A stretch of 48,556 bases of DNA from Denitrificimonas halotolerans (GTDB taxonomy: Bacteria; Pseudomonadota; Gammaproteobacteria; Pseudomonadales; Pseudomonadaceae): NCBI RefSeq assembly GCF_034259425.1, contig NZ_JAXIVU010000018.1, positions 1 through 48,556 of the forward strand. The letters are read 5' to 3'. The notes beneath the pieces were generated by a model. That model was not told the origin of the DNA. It saw only the letters and a list, made by a program, of their open reading frames with translations, and did no database searches. The stretch's first letter is position 1; each line of letters begins with the position of its first letter. Positions 34,049 to 43,355 of this stretch are shown here, in pieces. The position numbers were made by a program, and so were the translations under genes.

Positions 34049-35332
34049 TTAACGCTTATCTTCAGGGATGTAGTCGCGCTTTTCGTGACCTGTGTATAGC
34101 TGGCGGGGGCGATTGATTTTGTATGGATTTGAAAGCATTTCAGTCCAGTGAGAAATCCAACCGGCTGTACGTGACATAGCGAAAATCACAGTAAACATAC
34201 TGGTAGGGATGCCGATTGCTTTTAGGATGATGCCTGAGTAAAAGTCTACGTTTGGATAGAGATTACGCTCTTTAAAGTAAGGATCGTTCAGTGCGTATTC
34301 TTCAAGCTTCATTGCGAGATCAAGCTTAGGGTCAGTGACACCTAGTTCTGCTAGAACTTCGTCGCAGGTTTGCTTCATTACCTGTGCACGAGGGTCAAAG
34401 TTTTTGTAAACGCGGTGACCAAAGCCCATGAGTTTGAATGGGTCATTTTTGTCTTTGGCTTTAGCAATGAATTTTTCAATATTAGACGCGTCGCCAATTT
34501 CGTCCAGCATGGTTAATACTGCTTCGTTAGCGCCACCGTGAGCAGGTCCCCAGAGAGCAGCGATACCAGATGCGATACATGCAAATGGATTTGCGCCTGT
34601 CGAGCCCGCTAAGCGAACTGTTGAGGTAGAAGCGTTTTGCTCATGGTCTGCATGTAAGATAAAGATGCGATCCATTGCTTTGATAAGCGCAGGGCTGAAT
34701 CGTTTTACCTCGGCTGGTGTGTTGAACATCATGTGCAAGAAGTTTTCTGCATAGCAGAGATCGTTGCGAGGATACATGATGGGTTGGCCAATCGAGTATT
34801 TGTATGCCATGGCTGCGATGGTTGGCATTTTCGCAATTAAGCGGTGCGCGGAAATTTCACGGTGCTTCGGATCGTTATTATCCAGAGAGTCGTGATAGAA
34901 GGCTGATAGAGCGCCTACGATGCCGCACATGATAGCCATAGGGTGAGCGTCGCGGCGGAAGCCATTGAGGAATGACTTCAGCTGTTCGTTGACCATTGTG
35001 TGGCGGGTAATTGTGTCAACGAATTCTTTTTTCTGCTCAGGGTTTGGTAATTCGCCGTGCAGTAACAGGTAGCAGGTTTCTAAATAGTCAGATTTATCTG
35101 CAAGCTGCTCAATTGGGTAGCCGCGGTGTAATAAAATACCTTTATCGCCATCGATATAGGTGATTTTAGAGTCACATGCCGCTGTCGACATAAAGCCTGG
35201 GTCATAAGTGAAGTGACCGCTAGCGATTAAGTTGCGTACGTCAATTACATCCGGACCAATAGTACCAGTAAGTACAGGCAGCTCTACGGGGGCAACGCCC
35301 TCGATGATTAACTGCGCTTTTTTGTCAGCCAT
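34049..35332 (-). CDS. gltA: Citrate synthase (type II, hexameric)
   Basis: 427 residues; condenses oxaloacetate and acetyl-CoA, the entry step of the TCA cycle. It has the N-terminal beta domain of type II enzymes (VRNLIASGHFTYDPGFMSTA), catalytic His regions LHADHEQNAST and GPAHGGANEAVL, and MGFGHRVYKNFDPRA with the third catalytic block. The C-terminal FYSGIILKAIGIP...RTAGWISHWTEML is typical. AGGAGG lies seven bases upstream of the ATG. It is divergent from sdhC with its own promoter. Confidence 0.98.
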   Translation of the reverse strand: MADKKAQLIIEGVAPVELPVLTGTIGPDVIDVRNLIASGHFTYDPGFMSTAACDSKITYIDGDKGILLHRGYPIEQLADKSDYLETCYLLLHGELPNPEQKKEFVDTITRHTMVNEQLKSFLNGFRRDAHPMAIMCGIVGALSAFYHDSLDNNDPKHREISAHRLIAKMPTIAAMAYKYSIGQPIMYPRNDLCYAENFLHMMFNTPAEVKRFSPALIKAMDRIFILHADHEQNASTSTVRLAGSTGANPFACIASGIAALWGPAHGGANEAVLTMLDEIGDASNIEKFIAKAKDKNDPFKLMGFGHRVYKNFDPRAQVMKQTCDEVLAELGVTDPKLDLAMKLEEYALNDPYFKERNLYPNVDFYSGIILKAIGIPTSMFTVIFAMSRTAGWISHWTEMLSNPYKINRPRQLYTGHEKRDYIPEDKR

Positions 35333-35388
35333 TGTGGCCTCCTAGTTATGCTTGGAATCATCACAGCCCCCCACGCAGGGCCCGCGAT

Positions 35389-35416
35389 ATAATAGTGAGA
35401 TAATAGCTAATGTCAA
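35389..35416 (-). promoter_or_regulatory. Sigma-70 promoter of gltA
   Basis: Minus strand: TTGACA (35416-35411), 16 bases, then TATTAT (35394-35389, 5 of 6 to consensus). The predicted start is near 35382, giving a leader of about 50 bases to the gltA ATG. Confidence 0.75.
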
Positions 35417-35537
35417 TTTCAACCGCGTGGTAGTGTAACTGTCACAAGTAAAATTATCTCGATCTAAATTATCAGGTACAGATATTTACGCTAAATGTCA
35501 AAGCTGGGCAATGCTCAATTAGGCGAATGTTTTTGCG

Positions 35538-35567
35538 TTGTCATTGTTCTGTATTTTGCACTATACT
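35538..35567 (+). promoter_or_regulatory. Sigma-70 promoter of the sdhCDAB cluster
   Basis: TTGTCA (35538-35543), 18 bases, then TATACT (35562-35567). The predicted start is near 35574, leaving a leader of about 125 bases to sdhC that contains a small stem (GTCAC/GTGAC). The 35333-35700 stretch otherwise holds no gene. Confidence 0.7.
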
Positions 35568-35700
35568 CGACAGTTGACCGACTTGGGCATTTGCCGTTAT
35601 AAGACGGTCGTCACTCCGATGGTGACGGGTACTTATTTTGTTAAGTGCCTTCCCGACAACTAGCCCTGCAGTAAAGGGGCTCTCTAAGTGTGAATACGCC

Positions 35701-36075
35701 GTGAATAGCCAACGACCTGTAAACCTAGATCTTAGGACTATAAAACTCCCAATCACTGCTTACTCTTCCATTCTGCACAGAATTACGGGTGTGATCCTGT
35801 TTTTTGGTATTGCTGTGCTGTTATGGGGACTCGACAAATCACTCGCCTCAGAGCAAGGGTTTGCTGAAGTTAAAGAGTGCTTGTCCAGCCCGCTGGCCAA
35901 GTTAGTCATTTGGGGTCTTCTCTCTGGACTGATGTACCACTTAACAGCTGGTATCCGCCATTTAATTATGGACTTGGGTATTGGTGAGACGCTGGAAGGC
36001 GGACGACAAGGTGCGAAATTAGTCTTTATTATTTCAGCTGTACTGATTGTGTTGATGGGAGTCTGGATATGGTAA
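35701..36075 (+). CDS. sdhC: Succinate dehydrogenase cytochrome b556 subunit SdhC
   Basis: A membrane anchor of 124 residues with three helices. Family marks are RPVNLDLRTIKLPITAYSSI, LHRITGVILFFGI (Ser/Arg/His quinone and haem region) and YHLTAGIRHLIMDLG with the haem-ligand His. The best start is the GTG at 35701 (MNSQRPVNLDL); no ATG is available and the next upstream in-frame start is a TTG at 35638 in non-conserved sequence. The ribosome site is weak, so translation may be coupled to the four-codon frame described in the findings. It overlaps sdhD by seven bases. Confidence 0.92.
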   Translation: MNSQRPVNLDLRTIKLPITAYSSILHRITGVILFFGIAVLLWGLDKSLASEQGFAEVKECLSSPLAKLVIWGLLSGLMYHLTAGIRHLIMDLGIGETLEGGRQGAKLVFIISAVLIVLMGVWIW

Positions 36076-36437
36076 CCAACGTAACAAACTTCTCTCGGTC
36101 TGGTCTGTACGACTGGATGGCACAGCGTGTATCAGCGGTAGTTTTAGCTGCATACACTTTATTTTTATTGGGTTATTTGTTAGCTAACCCTGGTATGAGT
36201 TATGCCGAATGGCAGGGCCTGTTTGCGCAAAACTGGATGCGCATTTTCAGTCTACTAAGTCTTGTTGCTCTGGGCGCGCATGCCTGGATTGGACTTTGGG
36301 CTGTTACCACTGACTACTTGACGCCAATGTCATTAGGTAAGTGGGCAACAGGTGTACGATTTTTAGTCCAAGCGCTGTGCGGCATTATGATGTTCGTACT
36401 GTTCGTCTGGGGCGTACAGATTTTGTGGGGAATTTGA
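36069..36437 (+). CDS. sdhD: Succinate dehydrogenase hydrophobic anchor SdhD
   Basis: 122 residues, three membrane helices; the quinone-site and haem motifs are GLYDWMAQRVSAVVLAAYTL and LVALGAHAWIGLWAVTTDYL. With SdhC it anchors the SdhAB dimer to the inner membrane. It overlaps the sdhC end and is three bases from sdhA. Confidence 0.95.
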   Translation: MVTNVTNFSRSGLYDWMAQRVSAVVLAAYTLFLLGYLLANPGMSYAEWQGLFAQNWMRIFSLLSLVALGAHAWIGLWAVTTDYLTPMSLGKWATGVRFLVQALCGIMMFVLFVWGVQILWGI

Positions 36438-36440
36438 TTC

Positions 36441-38228
36441 ATGGCCAGTATTCGTACTATCTCTTATGATGCCATTATTGTTGGTGGCGGCGGCGCTGGT
36501 ATGCGCGCGTCACTGCAGTTAGCCCAAGGTGGGCATAAAACTGCCGTAGTAACTAAAGTGTTTCCTACGCGCTCGCACACTGTATCAGCTCAAGGTGGTA
36601 TCACCTGCGCAATCGCATCAGAAGACCCGAATGATGATTGGCGCTGGCACATGTACGATACCGTTAAAGGTTCCGACTATATCGGTGACCAAGACGCTAT
36701 CGAGTACATGTGTTCAGTTGGCCCAGAAGCTGTTTATGAGCTTGAGCACATGGGTTTACCTTTCTCTCGTACAGAGAAAGGGCGTATTTATCAGCGTCCT
36801 TTTGGTGGTCAGTCGAAAGACTTTGGCCGTGGTGGGCAGGCTGCGCGTACATGTGCTGCAGCGGACCGAACAGGTCACGCATTGTTGCATACCTTGTATC
36901 AGGCTAACCTTAAGCACGGTACCTCGTTCTTAAATGAGTGGTATGCCGTTGATTTGGTTAAAAATCAAGATGGTGCTGTAGTTGGTGTTGTTGCAATCTG
37001 CATCGAGACTGGTGAAGTTGTACATATCCGCTCAAAGGCTGTTGTTTTAGCAACAGGTGGTGCGGGTCGTATTTACGCTTCAACTACGAACGCGTTGATC
37101 AATACTGGTGATGGTGTTGGTATGGCGCTGCGTGCAGGTGTTCCAGTCCAAGATATGGAAATGTGGCAGTTCCACCCGACCGGTATTCATGGCGCTGGTA
37201 CCTTGGTTACTGAAGGCTGTCGTGGTGAAGGTGGTTACTTAATCAACAAGCATGGTGAGCGCTTCATGGAGCGTTATGCTCCGAACGCTAAGGACCTTGC
37301 TGGGCGTGACGTTGTTGCACGTTCTATGGTTAAGGAAATTTTAGCTGGCAATGGTTGTGGTCCGGATGGCGACCATGTATTGCTGAAACTTGACCACTTG
37401 GGTGAAGAAGTACTGCATAGTCGCTTGCCAGGTATTTGTGAGCTGTCGAAGACTTTTGCTCATATTGACCCTGTTGTTGCTCCAATTCCTGTGGTTCCAA
37501 CTTGTCACTATATGATGGGCGGTATTGCGACTAATATCCATGGACAAGCTATTGCACAGGATGCGCAAGGTAACGACAAGATCGTTGAAGGTTTGTTTGC
37601 TGTAGGTGAAGTCACTTCTGTATCTGTACACGGTGCAAACCGTCTGGGTGGTAACTCGCTACTTGACCTGGTTGTATTTGGTCGTGCAGCAGGTTTACAC
37701 CTAGAAAAGAGCTTGCGTGAAGGTGTTGATACCCGTGATGCTAGCGAAAGCGATATTGAAAGCTCCATGGCCCGTTTGTCTGCACTGAACGAGCGTACAA
37801 CTGGAGAGGACGTTGCTCCGCTGCGTAAAGAATTGCAGAACTGCATGCAGAATAACTTTGGTGTATTCCGTACTGGTGAATACATGCAGAAAGGTATTCA
37901 AGAGCTGGCAGATATGCGTGAGCGTATTGCTAACGTTAAGATTAACGATAAGAGCAGTGCCTTTAACACCGCACGTATTGAGGCGCTTGAGCTACAAAAC
38001 CTATTTGAGGTTGCAGAAGCGACGGCTATTGCTGCAGAAGCACGTAAAGAGTCCCGCGGTGCTCACGCCCGTGAAGACTACGAAGATCGTGATGATGAGA
38101 ACTGGTTGTGCCATAGCATGTACTTCCCAGGAGAGAAGCGTGTTGGTAAGCGTGCCGTTAACTTCTCAGTCTCAGAAGCAGTTGCAAAAGATGCTGAGCA
38201 CTTTAAACCTCAAGAACGTAAATATTAA
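36441..38228 (+). CDS. sdhA: Succinate dehydrogenase flavoprotein subunit SdhA
   Basis: 595 residues. The FAD-binding start DAIIVGGGGAGMRASLQLAQ, the covalent FAD-His block RSHTVSAQGGITCA, the catalytic region REGGYLINKHGERFMERY-like (EGCRGEGGYL) and the C-terminal HSMYFPGEKRVGKRAVNF are all present. It oxidises succinate to fumarate and passes electrons to SdhB. It is third in sdhCDAB. Confidence 0.98.
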   Translation: MASIRTISYDAIIVGGGGAGMRASLQLAQGGHKTAVVTKVFPTRSHTVSAQGGITCAIASEDPNDDWRWHMYDTVKGSDYIGDQDAIEYMCSVGPEAVYELEHMGLPFSRTEKGRIYQRPFGGQSKDFGRGGQAARTCAAADRTGHALLHTLYQANLKHGTSFLNEWYAVDLVKNQDGAVVGVVAICIETGEVVHIRSKAVVLATGGAGRIYASTTNALINTGDGVGMALRAGVPVQDMEMWQFHPTGIHGAGTLVTEGCRGEGGYLINKHGERFMERYAPNAKDLAGRDVVARSMVKEILAGNGCGPDGDHVLLKLDHLGEEVLHSRLPGICELSKTFAHIDPVVAPIPVVPTCHYMMGGIATNIHGQAIAQDAQGNDKIVEGLFAVGEVTSVSVHGANRLGGNSLLDLVVFGRAAGLHLEKSLREGVDTRDASESDIESSMARLSALNERTTGEDVAPLRKELQNCMQNNFGVFRTGEYMQKGIQELADMRERIANVKINDKSSAFNTARIEALELQNLFEVAEATAIAAEARKESRGAHAREDYEDRDDENWLCHSMYFPGEKRVGKRAVNFSVSEAVAKDAEHFKPQERKY

Positions 38229-38239
38229 GGGTTATCACG

Positions 38240-38959
38240 ATGACGTTGCCTAAAATATTGCAAGTTAGCGTTTACCGCTATAATCCAGATGTTGACCCAG
38301 CACCATTTATGCAGGACTTCAATGTAGATATTGATGGCCGTGATATGATGGTGTTAGACGTTCTAGCTCTGATTAAAGAGCAGGATGAAAGTATGTCTTA
38401 CCGTCGCTCATGCCGTGAAGGCGTGTGCGGTTCAGATGGTATGAATATCTCTGGTAAAAACGGTCTAGCTTGCATTACACCACTATCAAGCGTGGTCAAA
38501 GATGGTAAGTTGGTACTACGGCCACTGCCGGGCTTGCCTATTATTCGTGACTTGGTTGTAGATATGAGCATCTTCTACAAGCAGTACGAAAAGGTTCAGC
38601 CGTATTTACAGAATGATACACCTGCGCCAGGTATGGAGCGCTTACAGTCACCAGAAGATCGTGAAAAGATTGATGGCCTGTATGAGTGTATTTTATGTGC
38701 TTGCTGCTCAACCAGCTGCCCATCATTCTGGTGGAATCCAGATAAGTTCCTCGGCCCAGCAGCTTTATTGCAAGCTTACCGTTTCTTAGCGGACTCACGT
38801 GATACGCAAACCCAAGAGCGCTTGGCGCGTTTGGATGACCCATTCAGTGTATTCCGTTGTCACAACATTATGAACTGTGTCAATGTGTGCCCTAAGGGTT
38901 TGAACCCAACGCGGGCAATTGGCCATATTCGCAGCATGTTGTTACAAAGTGGTACTTAA
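38240..38959 (+). CDS. sdhB: Succinate dehydrogenase iron-sulfur subunit SdhB
   Basis: 239 residues. The [2Fe-2S] ligands are in SCREGVCGSDGMNISGKNGL-AC, and the [4Fe-4S] and [3Fe-4S] ligands in CILCACCSTSCPSFWWN and CHNIMNCVNVCPKGLNP. It transfers electrons from SdhA to quinone at SdhCD. It is 11 bases after sdhA and followed by a long hairpin. Confidence 0.98.
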   Translation: MTLPKILQVSVYRYNPDVDPAPFMQDFNVDIDGRDMMVLDVLALIKEQDESMSYRRSCREGVCGSDGMNISGKNGLACITPLSSVVKDGKLVLRPLPGLPIIRDLVVDMSIFYKQYEKVQPYLQNDTPAPGMERLQSPEDREKIDGLYECILCACCSTSCPSFWWNPDKFLGPAALLQAYRFLADSRDTQTQERLARLDDPFSVFRCHNIMNCVNVCPKGLNPTRAIGHIRSMLLQSGT

Positions 38960-38989
38960 TTTATAACAGTAAATGTTGTAAATACTCTA

Positions 38990-39021
38990 ACCACTTACAT
39001 GAGCACCTTCATGTAAGTGGT
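38990..39021 (+). terminator. Long hairpin after sdhB
   Basis: A perfect 13-bp stem (ACCACTTACATGA / TCATGTAAGTGGT) with a 6-base loop, 30 bases after the sdhB stop. GTTTAACG follows, not a T-run, so read-through into sucA or RNA processing is likely rather than full termination. Confidence 0.65.
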
Positions 39022-39067
39022 GTTTAACGAAAAAAGCAGCCCAAAAAGCTGTTTTAAACAAATTTGA

Positions 39068-39213
39068 AGACCAGCAGGGGCATCCGGGCTGGTGCCCGGA
39101 CTATCTGCGGGGAATCTGTAGTGGCTTTATCCAAGTCGCTGTTCGTGACTTTGTGACTAAATGCCGTTAAGTTTCCATGCCGGTAGTGTCCCCCTTATCA
39201 AGGGTGACCTAGC
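39068..39213 (+). ncRNA. Structured leader before sucA (candidate sucA-II RNA motif)
   Basis: About 145 bases directly upstream of sucA, including a 7-bp GC stem (TCCGGGC / GCCCGGA, TGGT loop, 39083-39100) and further GC-rich pairs, ending at the sucA ribosome site (AAGGGTGA). A conserved structured RNA called sucA-II is known upstream of sucA in Pseudomonas. Position and lineage fit, but I have not compared the sequence to the consensus, so this is a candidate only. Confidence 0.4.
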
Positions 39214-42045
39214 ATGCAAGAAAGCGAAATGCAGCGCATGTGGAGCAGTGCCCACCTATCCGGTGGGAATGCTGCCTATGTGGAAGAGCTATATGAACTC
39301 TACCTGCACGATCCGAACTCCGTTCCGGAAGAGTGGCGTACTTATTTCCAAAAACTGCCTACGCAAGGCGGTTCGAGTACTGATGTCTCACACTCAACAG
39401 TTCGTGATCAATTTGTCTTATTGGCTAAAAACCAAAGACGAGCCCAGCCTGTATCGGCTGGTAGCGTAAGCACTCAGCATGAGAAAAAACAGGTTGAGGT
39501 GTTACGCTTAATTCAAGCCTATCGTATGCGTGGCCATCAGGCCTCTCAACTTGACCCGCTCGGTTTGTGGGTACGCCCAATGCAGGCAGACCTAACCGTA
39601 CAGCATTACGGGTTGACTGATGCTGACCTCGATAGCGTGTTTCATACTGGTGATTTAAATATCGGTAAAGAAGAAGCAACGTTACGTGAGATTCAGCAGG
39701 CGTTACAAGATACATATTGCGGCACCATTGGTGCTGAGTTTACGCATATTGTTGACTCAGAGCAGCGTCGCTGGTTTCAGCAGCGTCTAGAGAGTGTGCG
39801 TAGTCGTCCAAGTTTTACACCTGAAGTACGCAAGCATATTCTTGAGCGTCTCACGGCAGGTGAAGGCTTAGAAAAATATTTAGGTACTAAGTACCCAGGC
39901 ACTAAGCGTTTTGGCCTTGAAGGTGGAGAAAGCTTGATTCCATTAATGGATGAGCTTATTCAGCGTTCAGGCTCTTATGGTGCAAAAGAAATTGTTGTAG
40001 GTATGGCACACCGTGGACGACTCAATGTCCTTGTGAATACTTACGGTAAAAATCCGCGTGATTTATTTGATGAGTTTGATGGTAAGCGTGTTGAAGGCTT
40101 AACCTCAGGCGACGTTAAATACCACCAAGGTTTTTCCTCTAACGTTATGACGCCCGGCGGCGAGGTGCATTTGGCACTGAATTTTAACCCTTCACACTTG
40201 GAAATCGTTTCTCCGGTGGTTGAGGGTTCTGTGCGTGCACGTCAGGATCGCCGTAACGATACCAGTGGCGATAAAGTTGTTCCAATTACCATCCATGGTG
40301 ATTCTGCGTTTGCAGGGCAGGGTGTGGTAATGGAAACCTTCCAGATGTCACAGACCCGTGGTTATAAAACGGGTGGTACAGTTCGTATTGTAATCAACAA
40401 CCAAGTTGGTTTTACAACGAGCAAACCTGAGGATACGCGCTCTACAGAATATGCAACAGACGTTGCTAAAATGATTCAGGCGCCTATTTTGCATGTGAAT
40501 GGTGATGATCCTGAAGCAGTGCTGTTTGTTACCCAGCTGGCATTAGATTACCGCATGCACTTTAAGCGTGACGTGGTTATTGATTTAGTTTGTTACCGCC
40601 GTCGTGGTCACAATGAGGCGGATGAACCAAGCGGAACGCAACCGCTTATGTATAAGTTGATCAGCAAACAACGTACGACTCGTGAGTTGTATGCAGAAGC
40701 GCTCGTTAAAGAAGGTGTGGTAAGCACTGAAGAGGTTGAAGAGCTGGTTAATGAGTATCGCACAGCACTCGATAATGGGTTGCATGTGGTACAAAGTCTA
40801 GTTAAAGAGCCAAACAAAGAACTGTTTGTTGACTGGCGTCCATACCTTGGACATAAGTGGACTCCACGTTTTGACACAACATTTGATCTGAAAACCTTGC
40901 AGGATCTCACACTTAAGTTGCAAGAAACGCCAGACGGTTTCGTCGTGCAGCGTCAAGTGTCGAAGATTCTTGAGGATCGTCAGAAAATGGCGGCTGGTGG
41001 CTTGCCAATTAACTGGGGCTTTGCTGAAACTGCCGCTTATGCCAGCCTGTTATTTGAAGGTTACCCAATTCGAATTACAGGCCAGGACGTGGGGCGTGGT
41101 ACTTTCTCTCACCGTCATGCGGTTTTACATAACCAGAAAGATGGTGAAACCTATATAGGGTTACAGAACCTGTACAAAGATCAGCCACGCTTCGATTTAT
41201 ACGATTCCTTCCTATCTGAAGAAGCGGTGCTTGCATTTGAATATGGTTATGCTAGCACGATGCCGAATGCATTGGTGATTTGGGAAGCTCAGTTTGGTGA
41301 CTTTGCCAACGGAGCACAGGTTGTGATTGACCAGTTTATTACCAGTGCTGAAACAAAGTGGGGTCGTTTGTCGGGTTTAACTATGTTGTTACCGCACGGC
41401 TATGAAGGTCAAGGTCCTGAGCACTCATCGGCACGTCTGGAACGCTACTTGCAGTTGTGTGCTGAGCACAATATCCAAGTCTGCATTCCAACGACACCTG
41501 CTCAGGTTTACCATATGTTGCGTCGTCAGACGATTCGTCCGTTGCGTAAGCCGTTAATTGCTTTAACACCGAAATCTTTGTTACGTCATAAGTTGGCCAC
41601 TTCCACTTTAGAAGATCTAGCACAGGGCACTTTCCATAATGTCATCGGCGAGATTGATGCGTTAGATGCAGATAAGGTGGAGCGTCTGATTCTGTGTAGC
41701 GGTAAGGTTTACTACGACTTGTTAGAAAAGCGTCGTACTGAAGGCTTAGAGAATACTGCAATTGTGCGTATTGAGCAGTTGTATCCGTTCCCAGAGGATG
41801 ATTTGGCTGCGGAGCTGGCTAAATACAAGAACTTAAAACACATCGTGTGGTGTCAAGAAGAGCCAATGAACCAAGGTGCTTGGTATCCAAGTCAGCATCA
41901 CATGCGTCGTGTGGCTTATGCTTATGACAATACTTTAGAATTGAAGTATGCAGGCCGTATTGCATCTGCTTCTCCTGCATGTGGTTACCCATCCATGCAC
42001 GCAGAGCAGCAAGCGCAATTACTGCAAGATGCGTTTGTAGTTTAA
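39214..42045 (+). CDS. sucA: 2-oxoglutarate dehydrogenase E1 component
   Basis: A 943-residue thiamine diphosphate enzyme. It has the E2-binding N-terminal segment (SAHLSGGNAAYVEELYELYL), LERLTAGEGLEKYLGTKYPG, GMAHRGRLNVLVNTYGK, GDSAFAGQGVVMETFQMS, the ThDP motif start in VVIDLVCYRRRGHNEADEP, and the C-terminal PHGYEGQGPEHSSARLERYL. It decarboxylates 2-oxoglutarate and loads the lipoyl arm of SucB. AAGGGTGA lies about six bases before the ATG. Confidence 0.98.
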   Translation: MQESEMQRMWSSAHLSGGNAAYVEELYELYLHDPNSVPEEWRTYFQKLPTQGGSSTDVSHSTVRDQFVLLAKNQRRAQPVSAGSVSTQHEKKQVEVLRLIQAYRMRGHQASQLDPLGLWVRPMQADLTVQHYGLTDADLDSVFHTGDLNIGKEEATLREIQQALQDTYCGTIGAEFTHIVDSEQRRWFQQRLESVRSRPSFTPEVRKHILERLTAGEGLEKYLGTKYPGTKRFGLEGGESLIPLMDELIQRSGSYGAKEIVVGMAHRGRLNVLVNTYGKNPRDLFDEFDGKRVEGLTSGDVKYHQGFSSNVMTPGGEVHLALNFNPSHLEIVSPVVEGSVRARQDRRNDTSGDKVVPITIHGDSAFAGQGVVMETFQMSQTRGYKTGGTVRIVINNQVGFTTSKPEDTRSTEYATDVAKMIQAPILHVNGDDPEAVLFVTQLALDYRMHFKRDVVIDLVCYRRRGHNEADEPSGTQPLMYKLISKQRTTRELYAEALVKEGVVSTEEVEELVNEYRTALDNGLHVVQSLVKEPNKELFVDWRPYLGHKWTPRFDTTFDLKTLQDLTLKLQETPDGFVVQRQVSKILEDRQKMAAGGLPINWGFAETAAYASLLFEGYPIRITGQDVGRGTFSHRHAVLHNQKDGETYIGLQNLYKDQPRFDLYDSFLSEEAVLAFEYGYASTMPNALVIWEAQFGDFANGAQVVIDQFITSAETKWGRLSGLTMLLPHGYEGQGPEHSSARLERYLQLCAEHNIQVCIPTTPAQVYHMLRRQTIRPLRKPLIALTPKSLLRHKLATSTLEDLAQGTFHNVIGEIDALDADKVERLILCSGKVYYDLLEKRRTEGLENTAIVRIEQLYPFPEDDLAAELAKYKNLKHIVWCQEEPMNQGAWYPSQHHMRRVAYAYDNTLELKYAGRIASASPACGYPSMHAEQQAQLLQDAFVV

Positions 42046-42056
42046 ATCAGCGAAAG

Positions 42057-42080
42057 AGCCGCATTGTTATCAATGCGGCT
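42057..42080 (+). terminator. Hairpin between sucA and sucB
   Basis: A perfect 10-bp stem (AGCCGCATTG / CAATGCGGCT) with a TTAT loop followed by TTTG, 12 bases after the sucA stop and before sucB. It is terminator-like but short on T; since sucB and lpd must be expressed, it probably allows partial read-through. Confidence 0.65.
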
Positions 42081-42117
42081 TTTGCGTAACAACCGAAGAA
42101 TAGGAATTTATTTTATT

Positions 42118-43320
42118 ATGGCTATTGAAATTAAAGCCCCAGCTTTTCCAGAGTCAGTCGCTGATGGCACCGTTGCTACATGGCACAAGCAAGTCGGTGA
42201 AGCAGTAAAGCGTGATGAGCTCATCGTTGATATCGAAACTGATAAGGTTGTTATGGAGGTTTTGGCAGAAGCTGATGGCGTAATCACTGAAATAGTTGCA
42301 GAAGAAGGTGCAACTGTTTTAAGTGGTGAGCTATTGGGTAAACTGGATACTGAAGCCGTTGCGACAGCTCCTGCCGCTCCTGCAGCTGAAGTAGCAGTAT
42401 CTGAGCCTGCTGCTGCGGCGACTGCAGGCGAGCCTGTACTGTCACCTGCAGCGCGTAAAATTGCTGCAGAAAACGCGTTGGATCCAGCTGCAATTTCAGG
42501 CACTGGTAAAGATGGGCGTGTAACGAAAGAAGATGCCGTCGCAGCAGCAGCGAATAAGCCAGCAGCAGTGGCAAAAGCTCCAGCAGCGGCTGTTGAGCCT
42601 TTGGCAGCAGCAGGTGATCGCATTGAGAAGCGTGTACCTATGACACGTTTACGCGCAAGAGTTGCCGAACGTTTGGTTGAGGCTCAGTCTAATATGGCTA
42701 TGCTTACAACCTTTAATGAAGTCAACATGAAGCCGATCATGGATCTGCGTAACAAGTATAAGGACTTGTTTGAAAAGACTCATAACGGTGTTCGTTTAGG
42801 CTTTATGTCCTTCTTTGTTAAAGCAGCAACCGAAGCGCTGAAGCGTCAGCCAGGCGTGAATGCTTCCATTGATGGTAACGATATTGTTTATCATGGTTAT
42901 CAAGACATTGGTGTTGCGGTATCCAGTGATCGCGGCTTGGTCGTACCTGTATTGCGTAATGCAGAGTTTATGAGCCTTGCAGAAATCGAAGGTAATATTC
43001 GTGACTTAGGCTTGAAAGCTCGTGATGGTAAGTTAACCATCGAAGAGATGACAGGTGGTACTTTCACGATTTCTAATGGTGGTGTATTTGGTTCATTGCT
43101 GTCTACGCCGATTGTTAATCCACCACAGACAGCAATTTTAGGAATGCATAAGATCCAAGAACGTCCTATGGCTGTAGATGGTGAAGTTGTGATTTTGCCA
43201 ATGATGTACTTAGCATTGTCATATGATCACCGCTTAATTGATGGTAAAGAGGCCGTAACCTTCTTAGTTACCATGAAAGATTTGTTAGAAGACCCAGCAC
43301 GTTTACTACTGGATATCTAA
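42118..43320 (+). CDS. sucB: Dihydrolipoyllysine-residue succinyltransferase (2-oxoglutarate dehydrogenase E2)
   Basis: 400 residues. An N-terminal lipoyl domain with the modified Lys in IETDKVVMEV (about 43), an Ala/Pro-rich linker, a peripheral-subunit-binding domain (LSPAARKIAAENALDPAAIS, about 105-125), a second linker rich in Ala, and a catalytic domain ending SYDHRLIDGKEAVTFL with the active-site His and Asp. The chosen ATG gives MAIEIKAPAFPESV; the frame 18 codons upstream includes the terminator hairpin. The linker is Ala-rich enough to produce a long spurious open frame on the other strand. Confidence 0.97.
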   Translation: MAIEIKAPAFPESVADGTVATWHKQVGEAVKRDELIVDIETDKVVMEVLAEADGVITEIVAEEGATVLSGELLGKLDTEAVATAPAAPAAEVAVSEPAAAATAGEPVLSPAARKIAAENALDPAAISGTGKDGRVTKEDAVAAAANKPAAVAKAPAAAVEPLAAAGDRIEKRVPMTRLRARVAERLVEAQSNMAMLTTFNEVNMKPIMDLRNKYKDLFEKTHNGVRLGFMSFFVKAATEALKRQPGVNASIDGNDIVYHGYQDIGVAVSSDRGLVVPVLRNAEFMSLAEIEGNIRDLGLKARDGKLTIEEMTGGTFTISNGGVFGSLLSTPIVNPPQTAILGMHKIQERPMAVDGEVVILPMMYLALSYDHRLIDGKEAVTFLVTMKDLLEDPARLLLDI

Positions 43321-43326
43321 TACAAT

Positions 43327-43355
43327 ACCACGGCTACTTGAATAGTGGCCGTGGT
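43327..43355 (+). other. Hairpin between sucB and lpd
   Basis: An 8-bp stem (ACCACGGC / GCCGTGGT) in the 70-base gap between sucB and lpd. No T-run follows, so it is more likely an RNA-stability or processing element. Confidence 0.5.

Noticed and set aside
37508..37885. A 125-codon minus-strand open frame inside sdhA
   Set aside because: Antisense to strongly conserved SdhA sequence, with no family resemblance or upstream signals.
42108..42623. A 171-codon open frame on the minus strand, rich in Ala/Ser
   Set aside because: It is antisense to the lipoyl/linker part of sucB; the Ala-rich linker keeps the opposite strand open. No ribosome site and no recognisable domain.
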